Shown here piece by piece: positions 44,463 to 52,972 of a stretch of DNA of 64,000 nucleotides. The stretch comes from a bacterium (GTDB lineage Bacteria; Elusimicrobiota; Elusimicrobia; Elusimicrobiales; UBA9959), in the NCBI GenBank assembly GCA_021789695.1, contig JAJYJH010000001.1, forward strand, positions 186,001 through 250,000, written 5' to 3'. The position numbers and the translations under genes are program-made. The notes beneath the pieces are model-generated. The model worked only from the letters and a program-made list of their open reading frames with translations. It had not been told where the DNA came from and did not search any database. The number at the start of each line of letters is the position of its first letter. Position 1 is the stretch's first letter.

Positions 44463-44963
44463 TCAGCGGCCTCCCGGCACCACACGTCCGTGCCTGAGGT
44501 CGTCGAGAAGCGCGTCCAGTTTGGCCGTGTCGAGCTTTTCGAAATAGCCGTCGTTGACCTGCATCACCGGCGCCGAGCCGCAAGCTCCCAGGCATTCCAC
44601 GGTGGACAGAGTGAAGAGGCCGTCTTTGGTGGTTTCCCCTTCGTCTATGCCGAGCGCGCGCTTCAGGTGGGCCAGCAGGTCCGGCGCGCCCGCCATGTGG
44701 CAGGAAATATTGCGGCAGAGCTGCAGATGGTACTTGCCGACCGGCTCGCGGTCGAACATCGTGTAAAACGTGACTACCGCCTTCACGCGCGAGTAGGGCA
44801 GCCCGAGCAGCCTGGCCAGCTCGTCCATGCCTTCCTCGGGGACGTAGCCGGCCTCCCGCTGCAGCTCGTGCAGCAGCGGAATCAGCGCCGCGTCGGGGCG
44901 CGGGTACCTGGCGCGGAGTTTGTCCGCCTTGGCCCTGAATTCCTCGGTGATCTTAAAAGACAT
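44463..44963 (-). CDS. nuoE: NADH-quinone oxidoreductase subunit E ([2Fe-2S])
   Basis: A 166-aa thioredoxin-fold subunit. Four cluster cysteines lie in [11 protein letters not shown] and [15 protein letters not shown] helical N-terminal part precedes them. It partners NuoF in the NADH module. It lies 5 nt after nuoD. Confidence 0.95.
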   Translation of the reverse strand: MSFKITEEFRAKADKLRARYPRPDAALIPLLHELQREAGYVPEEGMDELARLLGLPYSRVKAVVTFYTMFDREPVGKYHLQLCRNISCHMAGAPDLLAHLKRALGIDEGETTKDGLFTLSTVECLGACGSAPVMQVNDGYFEKLDTAKLDALLDDLRHGRVVPGGR

Positions 44964-44968
44964 TGCCG

Positions 44969-46189
44969 TCAGCGCTCCAGTTCCCCGCCAATCATGTTGA
45001 TCTGCCCGAAGGTGGGAATGATGTCCGCGATGTAAGCGCCCTGGATAAGCTTGGAGAGGCCGGCCGTCAGCGTGAAGGACGGCGGGCGCACGCGGACGCG
45101 CCAGGGACGGCCGGTGCCGTCGCTGACGATGTAGAAGCCGAGCTCGCCATTGCCGCCCTCCACGGCCTGATAGATCTCCCCCTTCGGAGGCTTCACGCCC
45201 TCGAAGGTCAGTTTAAAGTGGGATATCAGGGCCTCGATGTTGCCGTAAACTTCCTCCTTGGGAGGCAGTGTGACGCCTAGATCCGGATAATTCACCGGGC
45301 CGCCCGGCAACTGCGCCAGCGCCTGCTCTATGATGCGCACGCTCTGGCGCAACTCTTCCATACGGACCAGGTAACGGTCGTAGTTGTCGCCGTTGGACCC
45401 CACCGGAATGTCGAAATCGAAGCGGTCGTAGACCAGGTAGGGCGTGGCCTTGCGTACGTCGAGCGGGACGCCGGAGGCGCGCAGCACGGGGCCGGTGAAG
45501 GAAAGCGCTATGGCCTCCTCCTTTGAGACTGCGCCCGTTCCGTGCATACGGTCGTAGAAGATGCGGTTGCGGGTCAGCAGTTTGTCGGCGTCGGCCATGT
45601 TCTTGCCGAGCACCTTGAAGGCTTCAGCGGCCTTCTGCCCGAAGTCGGCGGGCAGGTCGCGCGTTAGCCCGCCGACGCGCGTGTAGGCCGGAGTGATGCG
45701 GCCGCCGGCTACGGAGTCGGCCAGGCGGAACAAGGTCTCGCGGGCGTTGATAAGGTAAAAGTAGACCGTGAACGCCCCCAGCTCCATAGCGCTGGCGCCA
45801 AGGCAGGTCAGGTGGTCTGTAATGCGGGATAGTTCGCTCATGATCACGCGGATGTATTGGCAGCGTGGTGTGGTCTCGATTCCGAGCAGTTTCTCCACCG
45901 CGAGGGCGTAGCCGACGTTGTTGATCAGCGGCGAGATGTAGTTGAGTCGGTCGGTATAAGGGACGCACTGGTTGTAAGTGACGTTCTCGCAGGTCTTTTC
46001 GAAGCCGCGGTGAAGATAACCTATCTCCACGTCGGAGCCGGTTACCCTCTCCCCCTCCACGGTGAGCTCTATGCGCACGATCCCGTGCATGGCCGGGTGC
46101 GACGGACCCATGTTCAGCACCATGCGACCGTTCTCGAGCTTCTCCAGCTCCCAGTTCTTCGCGAATTCTTGGCGTTTCCTGTCCGTCAT
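44969..46189 (-). CDS. nuoD: NADH-quinone oxidoreductase subunit D
   Basis: A 406-aa peripheral-arm subunit related to NiFe hydrogenase large chains. Landmarks are MGPSHPAMHGIVRI, EIGYLHRGFEKTCEN, YTDRLNYISPLINN and a C-terminal ADIIPTFGQINMIGGELER. Its conserved HPAMHG region helps bind quinone. It lies 4 nt after nuoC. Confidence 0.97.
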   Translation of the reverse strand: MTDRKRQEFAKNWELEKLENGRMVLNMGPSHPAMHGIVRIELTVEGERVTGSDVEIGYLHRGFEKTCENVTYNQCVPYTDRLNYISPLINNVGYALAVEKLLGIETTPRCQYIRVIMSELSRITDHLTCLGASAMELGAFTVYFYLINARETLFRLADSVAGGRITPAYTRVGGLTRDLPADFGQKAAEAFKVLGKNMADADKLLTRNRIFYDRMHGTGAVSKEEAIALSFTGPVLRASGVPLDVRKATPYLVYDRFDFDIPVGSNGDNYDRYLVRMEELRQSVRIIEQALAQLPGGPVNYPDLGVTLPPKEEVYGNIEALISHFKLTFEGVKPPKGEIYQAVEGGNGELGFYIVSDGTGRPWRVRVRPPSFTLTAGLSKLIQGAYIADIIPTFGQINMIGGELER

Positions 46190-46193
46190 CTCG

Positions 46194-46667
46194 TCAATCC
46201 CTGTGGGCTATCCTCGGCTGCCGCTTTTTAAGCGGATAGTCCTTGCGCAGCGGGTGGCCCTCGAAGCCGTCGTACATCAGCAGCCGCCTGAGGTCCGGGT
46301 GGCCCTCGAAGCGTATGCCGAACATGTCCCAAACCTCTCGCTCGAACCAGTTGGCCCCCGCCCAGACCGGGGTCAGCGAGGCCGCGGACGGGTCCTCCGC
46401 CGTCACCGGGCACTTGAGGCGCAGACGGTAGTTGTGTTTCGAGGAATAGAAATGGCAGACCAGCTCGAAGCGCGGCTGCCGGGGCAGGTAGTCCACCGCC
46501 GTGAGGTCCATCAGGAAATCGAAGCCGAGCTCGTCGCGCAGGAAAAGCGCGGCGGCTTTCAGTGCCTCCTTCCTTATTACTACGGTCTCGTCCCCGCGGA
46601 AAGAGGAGGTCTCAAGCGTGTCCTCCGGGAACCTGGCCTTGAAGGCGTCGAGCAGGTAACTGTTCAT
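46194..46667 (-). CDS. nuoC: NADH-quinone oxidoreductase subunit C
   Basis: A 157-aa subunit, separate from nuoD. Landmarks are DLTAVDYLPRQPRFELVCHFYS, WAGANWFEREVWDMFGIRFEGHPDLRRLL and RKDYPLKKRQPR. It overlaps nuoB by ATGA and is fully typical of the family. Confidence 0.96.
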   Translation of the reverse strand: MNSYLLDAFKARFPEDTLETSSFRGDETVVIRKEALKAAALFLRDELGFDFLMDLTAVDYLPRQPRFELVCHFYSSKHNYRLRLKCPVTAEDPSAASLTPVWAGANWFEREVWDMFGIRFEGHPDLRRLLMYDGFEGHPLRKDYPLKKRQPRIAHRD

Positions 46668-47149
46668 CTGTATTTCCTGTCCAGCACGGATTCCCTGGAT
46701 ACTTTTTCTTGCAGCTTAACCAGCGCGTCCAGCACGGCCTCGGGACGCGGCGGGCAGCCTGGAATGTAGATGTCTACGGGAATAATCTTATCGATCCCCT
46801 GCACGGTGGCGTAGTTGTCGTAAAAGCCGCCCGAAGTGGCGCAGACGCCGAACGAGACCACCCACTTTGGCTCGCACATCTGGTCGTAAACGCGTTTGAG
46901 GACCGGGGCTAGTTTCTCGTTGACCGTGCCGACTACGAACAGTACGTCGGCCTGGCGCGGTGAGAAGCGCGGATACTCGGCGCCGAAACGCGCGATGTCG
47001 TAGGTGGAGGCCCACGTGGACATGAACTCCATGCCGCAGCAGGCGGTCACGAACGGGTACTGGAAGAAAGAATATTTGCGGGCCCAATTGACGGCCTCGT
47101 CTAGGCGCGTCGTTAAATAGGAATGGCCGAAGAGGGTTTCTAGTCCCAT
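46664..47149 (-). CDS. nuoB: NADH-quinone oxidoreductase subunit B (N2 cluster)
   Basis: A 161-aa subunit. The N2 cluster cysteines are in FVTACCGMEFMST, SFGVCATSGGFYDNYA and YIPGCPPRPEAVLDAL. It hands electrons to quinone. Its start overlaps nuoA by 10 nt. Confidence 0.97.
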   Translation of the reverse strand: MGLETLFGHSYLTTRLDEAVNWARKYSFFQYPFVTACCGMEFMSTWASTYDIARFGAEYPRFSPRQADVLFVVGTVNEKLAPVLKRVYDQMCEPKWVVSFGVCATSGGFYDNYATVQGIDKIIPVDIYIPGCPPRPEAVLDALVKLQEKVSRESVLDRKYR

Positions 47150-47493
47150 TCAAGGGCTCCTTTTTTTACCGCGTAGGCCAGTCCGGCGAAGAGGACCGCC
47201 AGAAAAAGAACCATCTCGTAGAAAGCCCCGCGGCCGAGCTGTCCGAACGAGACCGCCCATGGATACATAAAAACTATCTCCACGTCGAACATCACGAACA
47301 GCACCGCGACGAGGTAGAAATTGACGCGTCCGATGCCGCGCGGCTCCATGGCCGGCGGCATACCGCATTCGAACGGTTCCTGCTTTATCGGGGTGCGCTT
47401 CTTCGGACCGAACAGGACGGAGAAAAGCACCATGCTCCCCGCCACAACGAAGCCAAAGCCGCCAGCCAGAATAACGCCGATATATTCGCGCAT
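47140..47493 (-). CDS. nuoA: NADH-quinone oxidoreductase subunit A
   Basis: A 117-aa three-helix subunit. KQEPFECGMPP with the quinone-loop cysteine and VLFVMFDVEIVFMYPWA are family signatures. It is the first gene of the 14-gene nuoA-N operon, all in canonical order with overlaps or short gaps. ATG 47493 has no Shine-Dalgarno, but TAAAAT stands exactly 7 nt upstream. Confidence 0.96.
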   Translation of the reverse strand: MREYIGVILAGGFGFVVAGSMVLFSVLFGPKKRTPIKQEPFECGMPPAMEPRGIGRVNFYLVAVLFVMFDVEIVFMYPWAVSFGQLGRGAFYEMVLFLAVLFAGLAYAVKKGALEWD

Positions 47494-47500
47494 CTTTTAA

Positions 47501-47506
47501 ATTTTA
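47501..47506 (-). promoter_or_regulatory. -10-like TAAAAT 7 nt before nuoA
   Basis: On the minus strand GGTAAAAT is followed by 7 nt and the nuoA ATG. This spacing puts the transcription start at the start codon. It is the third such case in the window (also 25619 and 25717). Confidence 0.45.
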
Positions 47507-47567
47507 CCAAACTTAGCCCAATTTCGGGAACAAACTGGCGAAAATATTTTTTTCACGCGTTAGATGC

Positions 47568-47597
47568 GCGGGAAGCGTAAAAAGTTTCACTTCCCGC
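47568..47597 (-). terminator. Stem-loop at the end of the TrmJ-like gene
   Basis: GCGGGAAG and CTTCCCGC (8 bp) enclose a 14-nt loop that includes the stop codon region. No T-run follows, so it may be a processing or Rho-type stop rather than an intrinsic terminator. Confidence 0.3.
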
Positions 47598-48324
47598 TCC
47601 CGCCGTCCGCTGATCCGCCGCGCAGCAGGAGCTTAAGCGCTCGCATCGCGCCCTTGTTCAGGCGCGCGTCGAGCAGACCCTGCCTTATCGCGCGCAACTG
47701 CGCCTCGCCCGCCCAGTGGCTTCCGGCCCCCGCGGCCAGCTTACCGACTATCTCTTCAGCCACGCGCGAGATCTCCGCTGCCGGAGCCGGCGGGGCGGCC
47801 CGCCTGGAGGCGCGAGGTAGGGCGCGGGCGGCCCCGGAGAACTCGTAGCATGCCACGGCCACGGCCTGTCCCAGGTTCATGGACGGCTGCTTGGCCGCGG
47901 TCGGAATCGTGACTACGGCCGAGCAGTAGGAGAGGTCGCCGCGTGTCAGCCCGGTCTTCTCCGTCCCGAAAAGGAGTCCCACCGTACCGGCGCCCCTGGA
48001 GGCAGCGTACACGGCGGCCTCCGCCAGCGGTATCACGTCGCGCTCGGGCTTGAGGCGGTGGAGCGAAGAGGTGCCCAGCAGCAGGTCGCAGCCTTCGGAC
48101 GCTTCGGGGATCCCTGCGCACAGGCGCGCCGAGTCCACCACGTCCATCGCCCCTATCGCCGAGACGGACGCCTCCTGTTTCCATAGGCGGGCGGCTTCTT
48201 CCCAGTCGGAGGCGAAAGCCTCGGACAGGACCAGCTCCTTAAGGCCGAAGTTGGCCATCGCGCGGGCGGCCGCGCCTATATTGTCGGGATTCCTTGGCCT
48301 TACGAGGATTATGCGGAAACGCAT
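47587..48324 (-). CDS. TrmH/SpoU-family RNA 2'-O-methyltransferase, TrmJ-like
   Basis: A 245-aa enzyme of the knotted SPOUT fold. Landmarks are IILVRPRNPDNIGAAARAMANFG (RNA/dimer motif 1), VGLLFGTEKTGLTRGDLSYC (motif 2) and IPTAAKQPSMNLGQAVAVACYE (motif 3), which form the SAM-binding knot. TrmJ methylates ribose at tRNA position 32; this substrate is the best guess from the sequence pattern. I use ATG 48324; a TTG four codons upstream overlaps the HAD gene. It is the last gene of the acp-rnc run. Confidence 0.85.
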   Translation of the reverse strand: MRFRIILVRPRNPDNIGAAARAMANFGLKELVLSEAFASDWEEAARLWKQEASVSAIGAMDVVDSARLCAGIPEASEGCDLLLGTSSLHRLKPERDVIPLAEAAVYAASRGAGTVGLLFGTEKTGLTRGDLSYCSAVVTIPTAAKQPSMNLGQAVAVACYEFSGAARALPRASRRAAPPAPAAEISRVAEEIVGKLAAGAGSHWAGEAQLRAIRQGLLDARLNKGAMRALKLLLRGGSADGGSGK

Positions 48325-48332
48325 CGCGCTTT

Positions 48333-49079
48333 TCAACGGCGCCGCGCGGCCCGGCCCCCGAGAAGGAAGTCCTTGATTCTGGGGATGCCCGGCGCCAGGC
48401 GCGGCGCGCCTGGACTATGTTGCGTTTCGACGAAGAACGAGACGGCGCCGGGGAAACGCGCGTGAAGGATGTTGACGTTGGCGGGCTCGTTCTCAAAGAC
48501 CGCTACGACCTCTCCCAGGCGGTCTATGTAGCCGCTGACCTCACGTTTGAAGAGCCCGTCGTTCTGGCTGAACTCTTTTTTGACGATGGTCATCGTGCCG
48601 GCCACCCCGACAGGGAAACCGTAGAGGCGCAGGACTTCGGTGGTGCCCACGAGCATGCGTCCCACATCGCGCCCGGTCAGGTAGATGACTGTGGCGCCGG
48701 CCCGGTGTACCCTCTCCACGTAGGCCTTGGCCCCCGGCAGCGGCATATCGTATTTCTGGTACTCGTCTGAGAAGAAGCGGGCGGCCCATTCCTTCTCTAT
48801 GAAGTCCTTCTCCCGCCTGGAGCGGACCCCGAGCCTCTTCAGGGTGACGGGCAGGCTGTAGTCCACCACCGAAAGTTCCTGGAACCGGGTGAAAGTGCCC
48901 GCCAGCGCGGGACAGGCCGAGTCGTATTTCTCGGCTATCTCCCGCAGTATGAACATCGTGCGCGTGCGGTTGTCGAACAGAGTGCCGTCCAGGTCAAAAA
49001 TGGCGATGGTGGAGCGGTGTTGGGAGGTGCGCAGCGAAACCAGGTCTATGACGGTCTCAAGTCCCGCCGCAGGAATCAT
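48333..49079 (-). CDS. HAD-family hydrolase
   Basis: A 248-aa protein with the HAD nucleophile motif AIFDLDGTLFDNRTRT (near 26-41), a helical cap, motif II VIYLTGRD, and a late ENEPANVN acidic site. The usual DxxGD ending is modified. It is a phosphatase-type enzyme; the substrate cannot be read. Its start overlaps the thioredoxin-like gene (ATGA) and its stop lies 8 nt before the TrmJ-like gene. Confidence 0.75.
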   Translation of the reverse strand: MIPAAGLETVIDLVSLRTSQHRSTIAIFDLDGTLFDNRTRTMFILREIAEKYDSACPALAGTFTRFQELSVVDYSLPVTLKRLGVRSRREKDFIEKEWAARFFSDEYQKYDMPLPGAKAYVERVHRAGATVIYLTGRDVGRMLVGTTEVLRLYGFPVGVAGTMTIVKKEFSQNDGLFKREVSGYIDRLGEVVAVFENEPANVNILHARFPGAVSFFVETQHSPGAPRLAPGIPRIKDFLLGGRAARRR

Positions 49080-49420
49080 TTCCCGGCCCCTTTCCGCTTT
49101 CCGCAGACCGCCGCGAAGGAGGTCAGCGAGTCAGCGCTGAGGCCCCTGCCCAGCTTTCCGTCGAGCCTGGCGGCCACCTTCCCATTCCGGAAGCAGAGCA
49201 CGGTCGGGACCACTTCGACGCCGAAAGCGTCCTCCAGCTCGGGCAGGTCGTCGGTGCAGACCTTGATGAAGGCCTTGTCCTTGCCCGCCAGGGCTTCGAA
49301 CGCCGTGAGGAAGGAGAGACAGAACGGGCACCAGGAAGAATAGAAGAGCGCTATGCTGCCGGAAGTATTGACAATCTCGGCGTAAAAATCGTTTTTGGTC
49401 GCGATCTTTCTTGAGCCCAT
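49076..49420 (-). CDS. Thioredoxin-like protein
   Basis: A 114-aa single-domain protein from ATG 49420, preceded by GGGAGGAGGGGGAG. The active site is FYSSWCPFCLSF (Cys-Pro-Phe-Cys instead of CGPC), and the cis-proline region is VEVVPTVLCFRNGK. No signal peptide is seen, so it acts in the cytoplasm. The unusual CPFC is closer to glutaredoxin/NrdH-type or membrane-reductase motifs than to classical thioredoxin. Upstream frame extensions overlap rnc and are ignored. Confidence 0.8.
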   Translation of the reverse strand: MGSRKIATKNDFYAEIVNTSGSIALFYSSWCPFCLSFLTAFEALAGKDKAFIKVCTDDLPELEDAFGVEVVPTVLCFRNGKVAARLDGKLGRGLSADSLTSFAAVCGKRKGAGK

Positions 49421-49440
49421 CTCCCCCTCCTCCCGTCGCG

Positions 49441-50127
49441 TCAGATCTCGTCCTTGCGGACCTCGTGCGTGGCCAGGTAGTCCAGCGCGTTGCGGGCCGC
49501 AGCCTGCTGCGCCTCTTTCTTGTTCCTGCCGGAGCCGAGGCCCAGGGTCTTCCTGCCGAGGAAGACCCGCACCGTGAAGAGCTTTTCGTGCTCCGGCCCC
49601 GCCTCGCTGGTCAGCTCGTAGTCCGGTGGTCTCTTGTGACGTTTTTGTATCAGTTCCTGCAGGGAGCTCTTGTAATCCTCGTCCAGTTCCCTGGTTCCCT
49701 GGGACTCCAGCCACGGGACGACGAGCTTCTCCACGGGGGCAAGCCCGCCGTCCAGGTAGACGGCACCCAGCACAGCCTCCATCGCGTTGGCCAGGATACT
49801 GTGGCGCTTGGCCCCGCCGCTTAAATGTTCCCCGGCGCCGAGGTACAGATGGTTCCCGAGAGCCAGCGCCTCGGCCCAGCGGGCGAGGTTGGCGCGCGAG
49901 ACTACGGCCGCCTTCGTCTTAGACAGGAACCCCTCGTCTTCCGAGGGGTTCCTGAGGAAAAGGTAATAGGAGACCGTCATGCCAAGGACGCTGTCGCCCA
50001 GGAACTCCAGGCGTTCGTTATGGCACCGTCCACCAGTCTCGGTCGCGTGCGACTTGTGGGTGAGCGCCTCTTCCAGCAGCCCCTTGTCCCTGAACCTGTA
50101 GCCTATTACCGCTTCAAGGGAGGACAT
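49441..50127 (-). CDS. rnc: Ribonuclease III
   Basis: A 228-aa enzyme. The RNase III signature NERLEFLGDSVLG (near 38-50), the second acidic site ILANAMEAVLGAVYLDGG, and a C-terminal double-stranded RNA-binding domain (about 155-225; SLQELIQKR..., GSGRNKKEAQQAAARNAL) are present. It cuts double-stranded RNA in rRNA and mRNA processing. It follows acpP, a common bacterial arrangement. Confidence 0.96.
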   Translation of the reverse strand: MSSLEAVIGYRFRDKGLLEEALTHKSHATETGGRCHNERLEFLGDSVLGMTVSYYLFLRNPSEDEGFLSKTKAAVVSRANLARWAEALALGNHLYLGAGEHLSGGAKRHSILANAMEAVLGAVYLDGGLAPVEKLVVPWLESQGTRELDEDYKSSLQELIQKRHKRPPDYELTSEAGPEHEKLFTVRVFLGRKTLGLGSGRNKKEAQQAAARNALDYLATHEVRKDEI

Positions 50128-50135
50128 CGGGAAGA

Positions 50136-50390
50136 TCAGTCTTTCTTTCCGGCCTTGTCCTTTATGTAGTTTACCGCCTCGCCGACGGTCTTTATCTTCT
50201 CGGCGTCCTCGTCAGGGATCTCTATGTCGAACTCTTCCTCTAGCGCCATTACCAGCTCGACGGTGTCAAGGGAGTCCGCTCCGAGGTCCTGCACGAACTG
50301 GGCCTGCGGGGTCACCTCGGCCGCGTCCACGGCCAGCTGCTCGGTTATGATCTTCTTGACTCTCTCTTCAAGGTTCTCGGTCACTGCCAT
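50136..50390 (-). CDS. acpP: Acyl carrier protein
   Basis: An 84-aa acidic helical protein. The phosphopantetheine site is [20 protein letters not shown] with the modified serine. It carries acyl chains in fatty acid synthesis. It sits in the order plsX-fabG-acpP-rnc. Confidence 0.97.
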   Translation of the reverse strand: MAVTENLEERVKKIITEQLAVDAAEVTPQAQFVQDLGADSLDTVELVMALEEEFDIEIPDEDAEKIKTVGEAVNYIKDKAGKKD

Positions 50391-50419
50391 TTCGGTACCC
50401 TCCTGGTTATTTGCCGATC

Positions 50420-51166
50420 TTACATGTAGAGCCCGCCGTTGACGGCGAGCACCTGGCCGGTTATGTACTCCGAATCGCCGCCGGCCAGGAACAGCGCGGC
50501 CTTCGCCACCTCGCCGGGTTCGCCCATGCGGCCCAGCGGTATCATCTCTGATATTTTTGCCTTCGCCTCGTCCTTTAGACCCTCGGTCATCCTCGTGCGT
50601 ATGAAGCCGGGGGCCACCGCGTTGACAAGTACCTGCCGCGGCGCGAACTCCCGTGCCAGAGATTTCGTGAGACCTATCAGCCCGGCCTTGGAGGCGGAAT
50701 AGTTAGCCTGTCCGGCCTGGCCGCTCTGGCCCACTACCGAGGAGATATTGATTATACGGCCGAAGCGGGCCTTCAGCATCAGCTTCGCGGCGGCCTTTGA
50801 CATCAGGAACGCGCCCTTAAGGTTCACGCTCATGACCGCGTCAAAATCAGTTTCCTTCATGCGCAGCACCAAATTGTCCTTCGTAATGCCGGCGTTGTTG
50901 ACCAGTATGTCCAGCCCGCCGAAGGCCTTCTTGGCTTCTCCGACGGCCCCGTCGCAGGAAGCTTCTTTTGAGACGTCCAGTTCCAGCCCTATAGTCCTGG
51001 ACCCGGTCGCGGAGGCTATCTCCGCAGCGGCCGCCACGCTCTCCGCCGCGGACAGATCGGCAACGGCCACCGCGGCGCCCTCGGAGGCGAACAAAAACGC
51101 TATCTCCCGGCCTATACCTCTGGCAGCGCCGGTCACGAGCGCCGCGCGGCCTTCAAGGCGTTTCAT
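50420..51166 (-). CDS. fabG: 3-oxoacyl-[ACP] reductase
   Basis: A 248-aa short-chain dehydrogenase. The NADP-binding [16 protein letters not shown] at 90-93, the catalytic Ser in INISSVVGQ, and YSASKAG with Tyr and Lys are intact. It reduces beta-ketoacyl-ACP in fatty acid elongation. It overlaps plsX by ATGA. Confidence 0.95.
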   Translation of the reverse strand: MKRLEGRAALVTGAARGIGREIAFLFASEGAAVAVADLSAAESVAAAAEIASATGSRTIGLELDVSKEASCDGAVGEAKKAFGGLDILVNNAGITKDNLVLRMKETDFDAVMSVNLKGAFLMSKAAAKLMLKARFGRIINISSVVGQSGQAGQANYSASKAGLIGLTKSLAREFAPRQVLVNAVAPGFIRTRMTEGLKDEAKAKISEMIPLGRMGEPGEVAKAALFLAGGDSEYITGQVLAVNGGLYM

Positions 51167-52191
51167 CTCGCGGCCTCCTTGGCCTCGGCTATTCGGTCCT
51201 TGACTTGCTCCATGCGCTTCTTTATGTGCGTCACCATGCCGGAGGAGGCGAGGTCAGCGCTGACGCGGACCGCGTTGAAGACCGCGGCCGGGGTGACCCG
51301 CCCGTGGCAGACCAGCACCACGCCATTGACGCCCAGCAGCGGCGCGCCTCCGTAAACATCCACGCTCATCTTCGCCTTCATATCGCTGAAGAGCTTGCGC
51401 ATCAGCATCGCTCCGATTTTATACGTGAACTTGCGCACGATCTGGTCCTTGAGCATCCGGAAAATCACCTTGGCGGTGCCTTCGTAGAGTTTCAGGACCA
51501 CGTTGCCGTTGAAGCCGTCCGCCACCACCACGTCGGTGAGGCCCTCAGGGATGTCGCGGCCCTCGACCGGGCCGTAGAAGTTCACTCCCATGTTCTTTAT
51601 CAGCGGAAGCGTCTCCTGGACCAGCGCGTCCCCCTTCGTCTCCTCTTCCCCTATGGAGAGCAACCCTACCGAAGGGCGCTGCAGGCCCAGCAGAGATTCC
51701 ATATAGATGGAGCCCATCACGGCGAACTGCGCCAAGTGCCAGGGCTTGCAGTCCATGTTCGCTCCGGCGTCCAGCAGCAACGTGGTGCCCTTCAGCGTGG
51801 GCAGCGGAGCCGCTATGGCGGGGCGGATGACTCCGGGGATACGCTTGAGCGTCAGCAGCGAGGCCACCATGATCGCGCCCGAGTTCCCGGCGGAAACGAA
51901 AGCGTCCGCCTTACCTTCCGCCACCAAGGAGGCTCCCACCATCAGGGAACTGTCAGGCTTAGAGCGGCATTCCTCCACCGGCTCGCTGGCCATTTCCACC
52001 ACCTGCGGCGCGTGGACGATGGAGATCCTTTCCGGGTTCTCAGCGCCGTGGCGGCGCAACTCCTCCCGTATCTCCGGGTCCCTGCCCACGAGAATAATCT
52101 CGTGCTCCAGCTTTCTGGTCGCCAGCAGGGCGCCTTCGATATTGGGCTTCAGGCCGAAATCCCCGCCGTGGGCGTCAAGCGCGATCCGCAT
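51163..52191 (-). CDS. plsX: Phosphate acyltransferase PlsX
   Basis: A 342-aa enzyme making acyl-phosphate from acyl-ACP for phospholipid synthesis. Landmarks are MRIALDAHGGDFGLKPNIEGA, FVSAGNSGAIMV, LLDAGANMDCKPWHLAQFA and LLSIGEEETKGDAL. fabD and fabH, often nearby, are absent from this cluster. It follows rpmF. Confidence 0.96.
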   Translation of the reverse strand: MRIALDAHGGDFGLKPNIEGALLATRKLEHEIILVGRDPEIREELRRHGAENPERISIVHAPQVVEMASEPVEECRSKPDSSLMVGASLVAEGKADAFVSAGNSGAIMVASLLTLKRIPGVIRPAIAAPLPTLKGTTLLLDAGANMDCKPWHLAQFAVMGSIYMESLLGLQRPSVGLLSIGEEETKGDALVQETLPLIKNMGVNFYGPVEGRDIPEGLTDVVVADGFNGNVVLKLYEGTAKVIFRMLKDQIVRKFTYKIGAMLMRKLFSDMKAKMSVDVYGGAPLLGVNGVVLVCHGRVTPAAVFNAVRVSADLASSGMVTHIKKRMEQVKDRIAEAKEAAR

Positions 52192-52209
52192 CTCAGGTCC
52201 GGGGCGGCG

Positions 52210-52422
52210 TTATTTGTTTTCCTTGCCTTCCTCGCCCTTGGCCGCTTTCTGGGCGACCTCTATCTTTCCGTTGTAGTAGCCGCAGGAGGGGCAGACGCGG
52301 TGGGGCAGGCGCAGCGCGCCGCACTGGGGACAGGTGGCCAGCGACTTCACTTCCAGCTTCCAGCCCTGCGATCTGCGGGAATCCCTGCGGGACGGTGTGT
52401 GTTTGCGTTTGGGGTTTGGCAT
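52210..52422 (-). CDS. rpmF: 50S ribosomal protein L32
   Basis: A 70-aa protein with the L32 start MPNPKRKHTPSRRDSRRSQ and a zinc site CPQCGALRLPHRVCPSCGYYNG, the four-cysteine zinc form. It lies between the YceD-like gene and plsX, the usual order in many bacteria. Confidence 0.97.
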   Translation of the reverse strand: MPNPKRKHTPSRRDSRRSQGWKLEVKSLATCPQCGALRLPHRVCPSCGYYNGKIEVAQKAAKGEEGKENK

Positions 52423-52446
52423 CGTAGCTCCTAGTTCTGGTTTAAA

Positions 52447-52944
52447 TCACTTGCCGGGCTTCTCCGGCTTTTTCAGTTCAAGGCCCTTGAGCGCGGCGAA
52501 CTGGCCCGGTATGTCCAACTTGCAGCCGCAGCTCACGCGATTGCGGTTGGCGCCGCAGAGCGGGCAGCGTCCTTTGCAGCTCTCCGAGCACAAGACCTTG
52601 ATAGGCGCGAGCAGGGCAGAAGTCTCCCTGATAACTTCGCGCGCATCCACATATTCTAGCGAATCCGGATATACCTCGTCAAAAGAGTCCTCGAAAGAGC
52701 GCGTTAGAGAGTCCCCGCAGCGGGAGCACTCCAGGTCCAGTTCGGCTCTGACCTTCCCCTCCAGCAGGATAGAATCCCCGCCGACGGAAAAAGCCAGGTC
52801 CAACTCAAGTTTCTTCAGCGCGCCGGGGCGCTCGAAAACGTCGGAAAAAAGGGCCGGAGAGGGCGTCAGCCTCACGCTGAGGCCGCCCTGCTCCTTTATC
52901 TCGGAGTACTTGAAAACCAGAAGGTCCTGCTCCCGCATAGGCAT
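52447..52944 (-). CDS. YceD/DUF177 family protein
   Basis: A 165-aa protein. The middle CSRCGDSLTRSFEDSFDEVY and the C-terminal CPLCGANRNRVSCGC are the DUF177 cysteine pairs, with an extra CSESCKGRC. The family is encoded with rpmF and is linked to 23S rRNA or ribosome biogenesis. It lies 28 nt after the GT2 gene. Confidence 0.88.
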   Translation of the reverse strand: MPMREQDLLVFKYSEIKEQGGLSVRLTPSPALFSDVFERPGALKKLELDLAFSVGGDSILLEGKVRAELDLECSRCGDSLTRSFEDSFDEVYPDSLEYVDAREVIRETSALLAPIKVLCSESCKGRCPLCGANRNRVSCGCKLDIPGQFAALKGLELKKPEKPGK

Positions 52945-52972
52945 AATAAGATATCAACTATGCCGGCAATAG

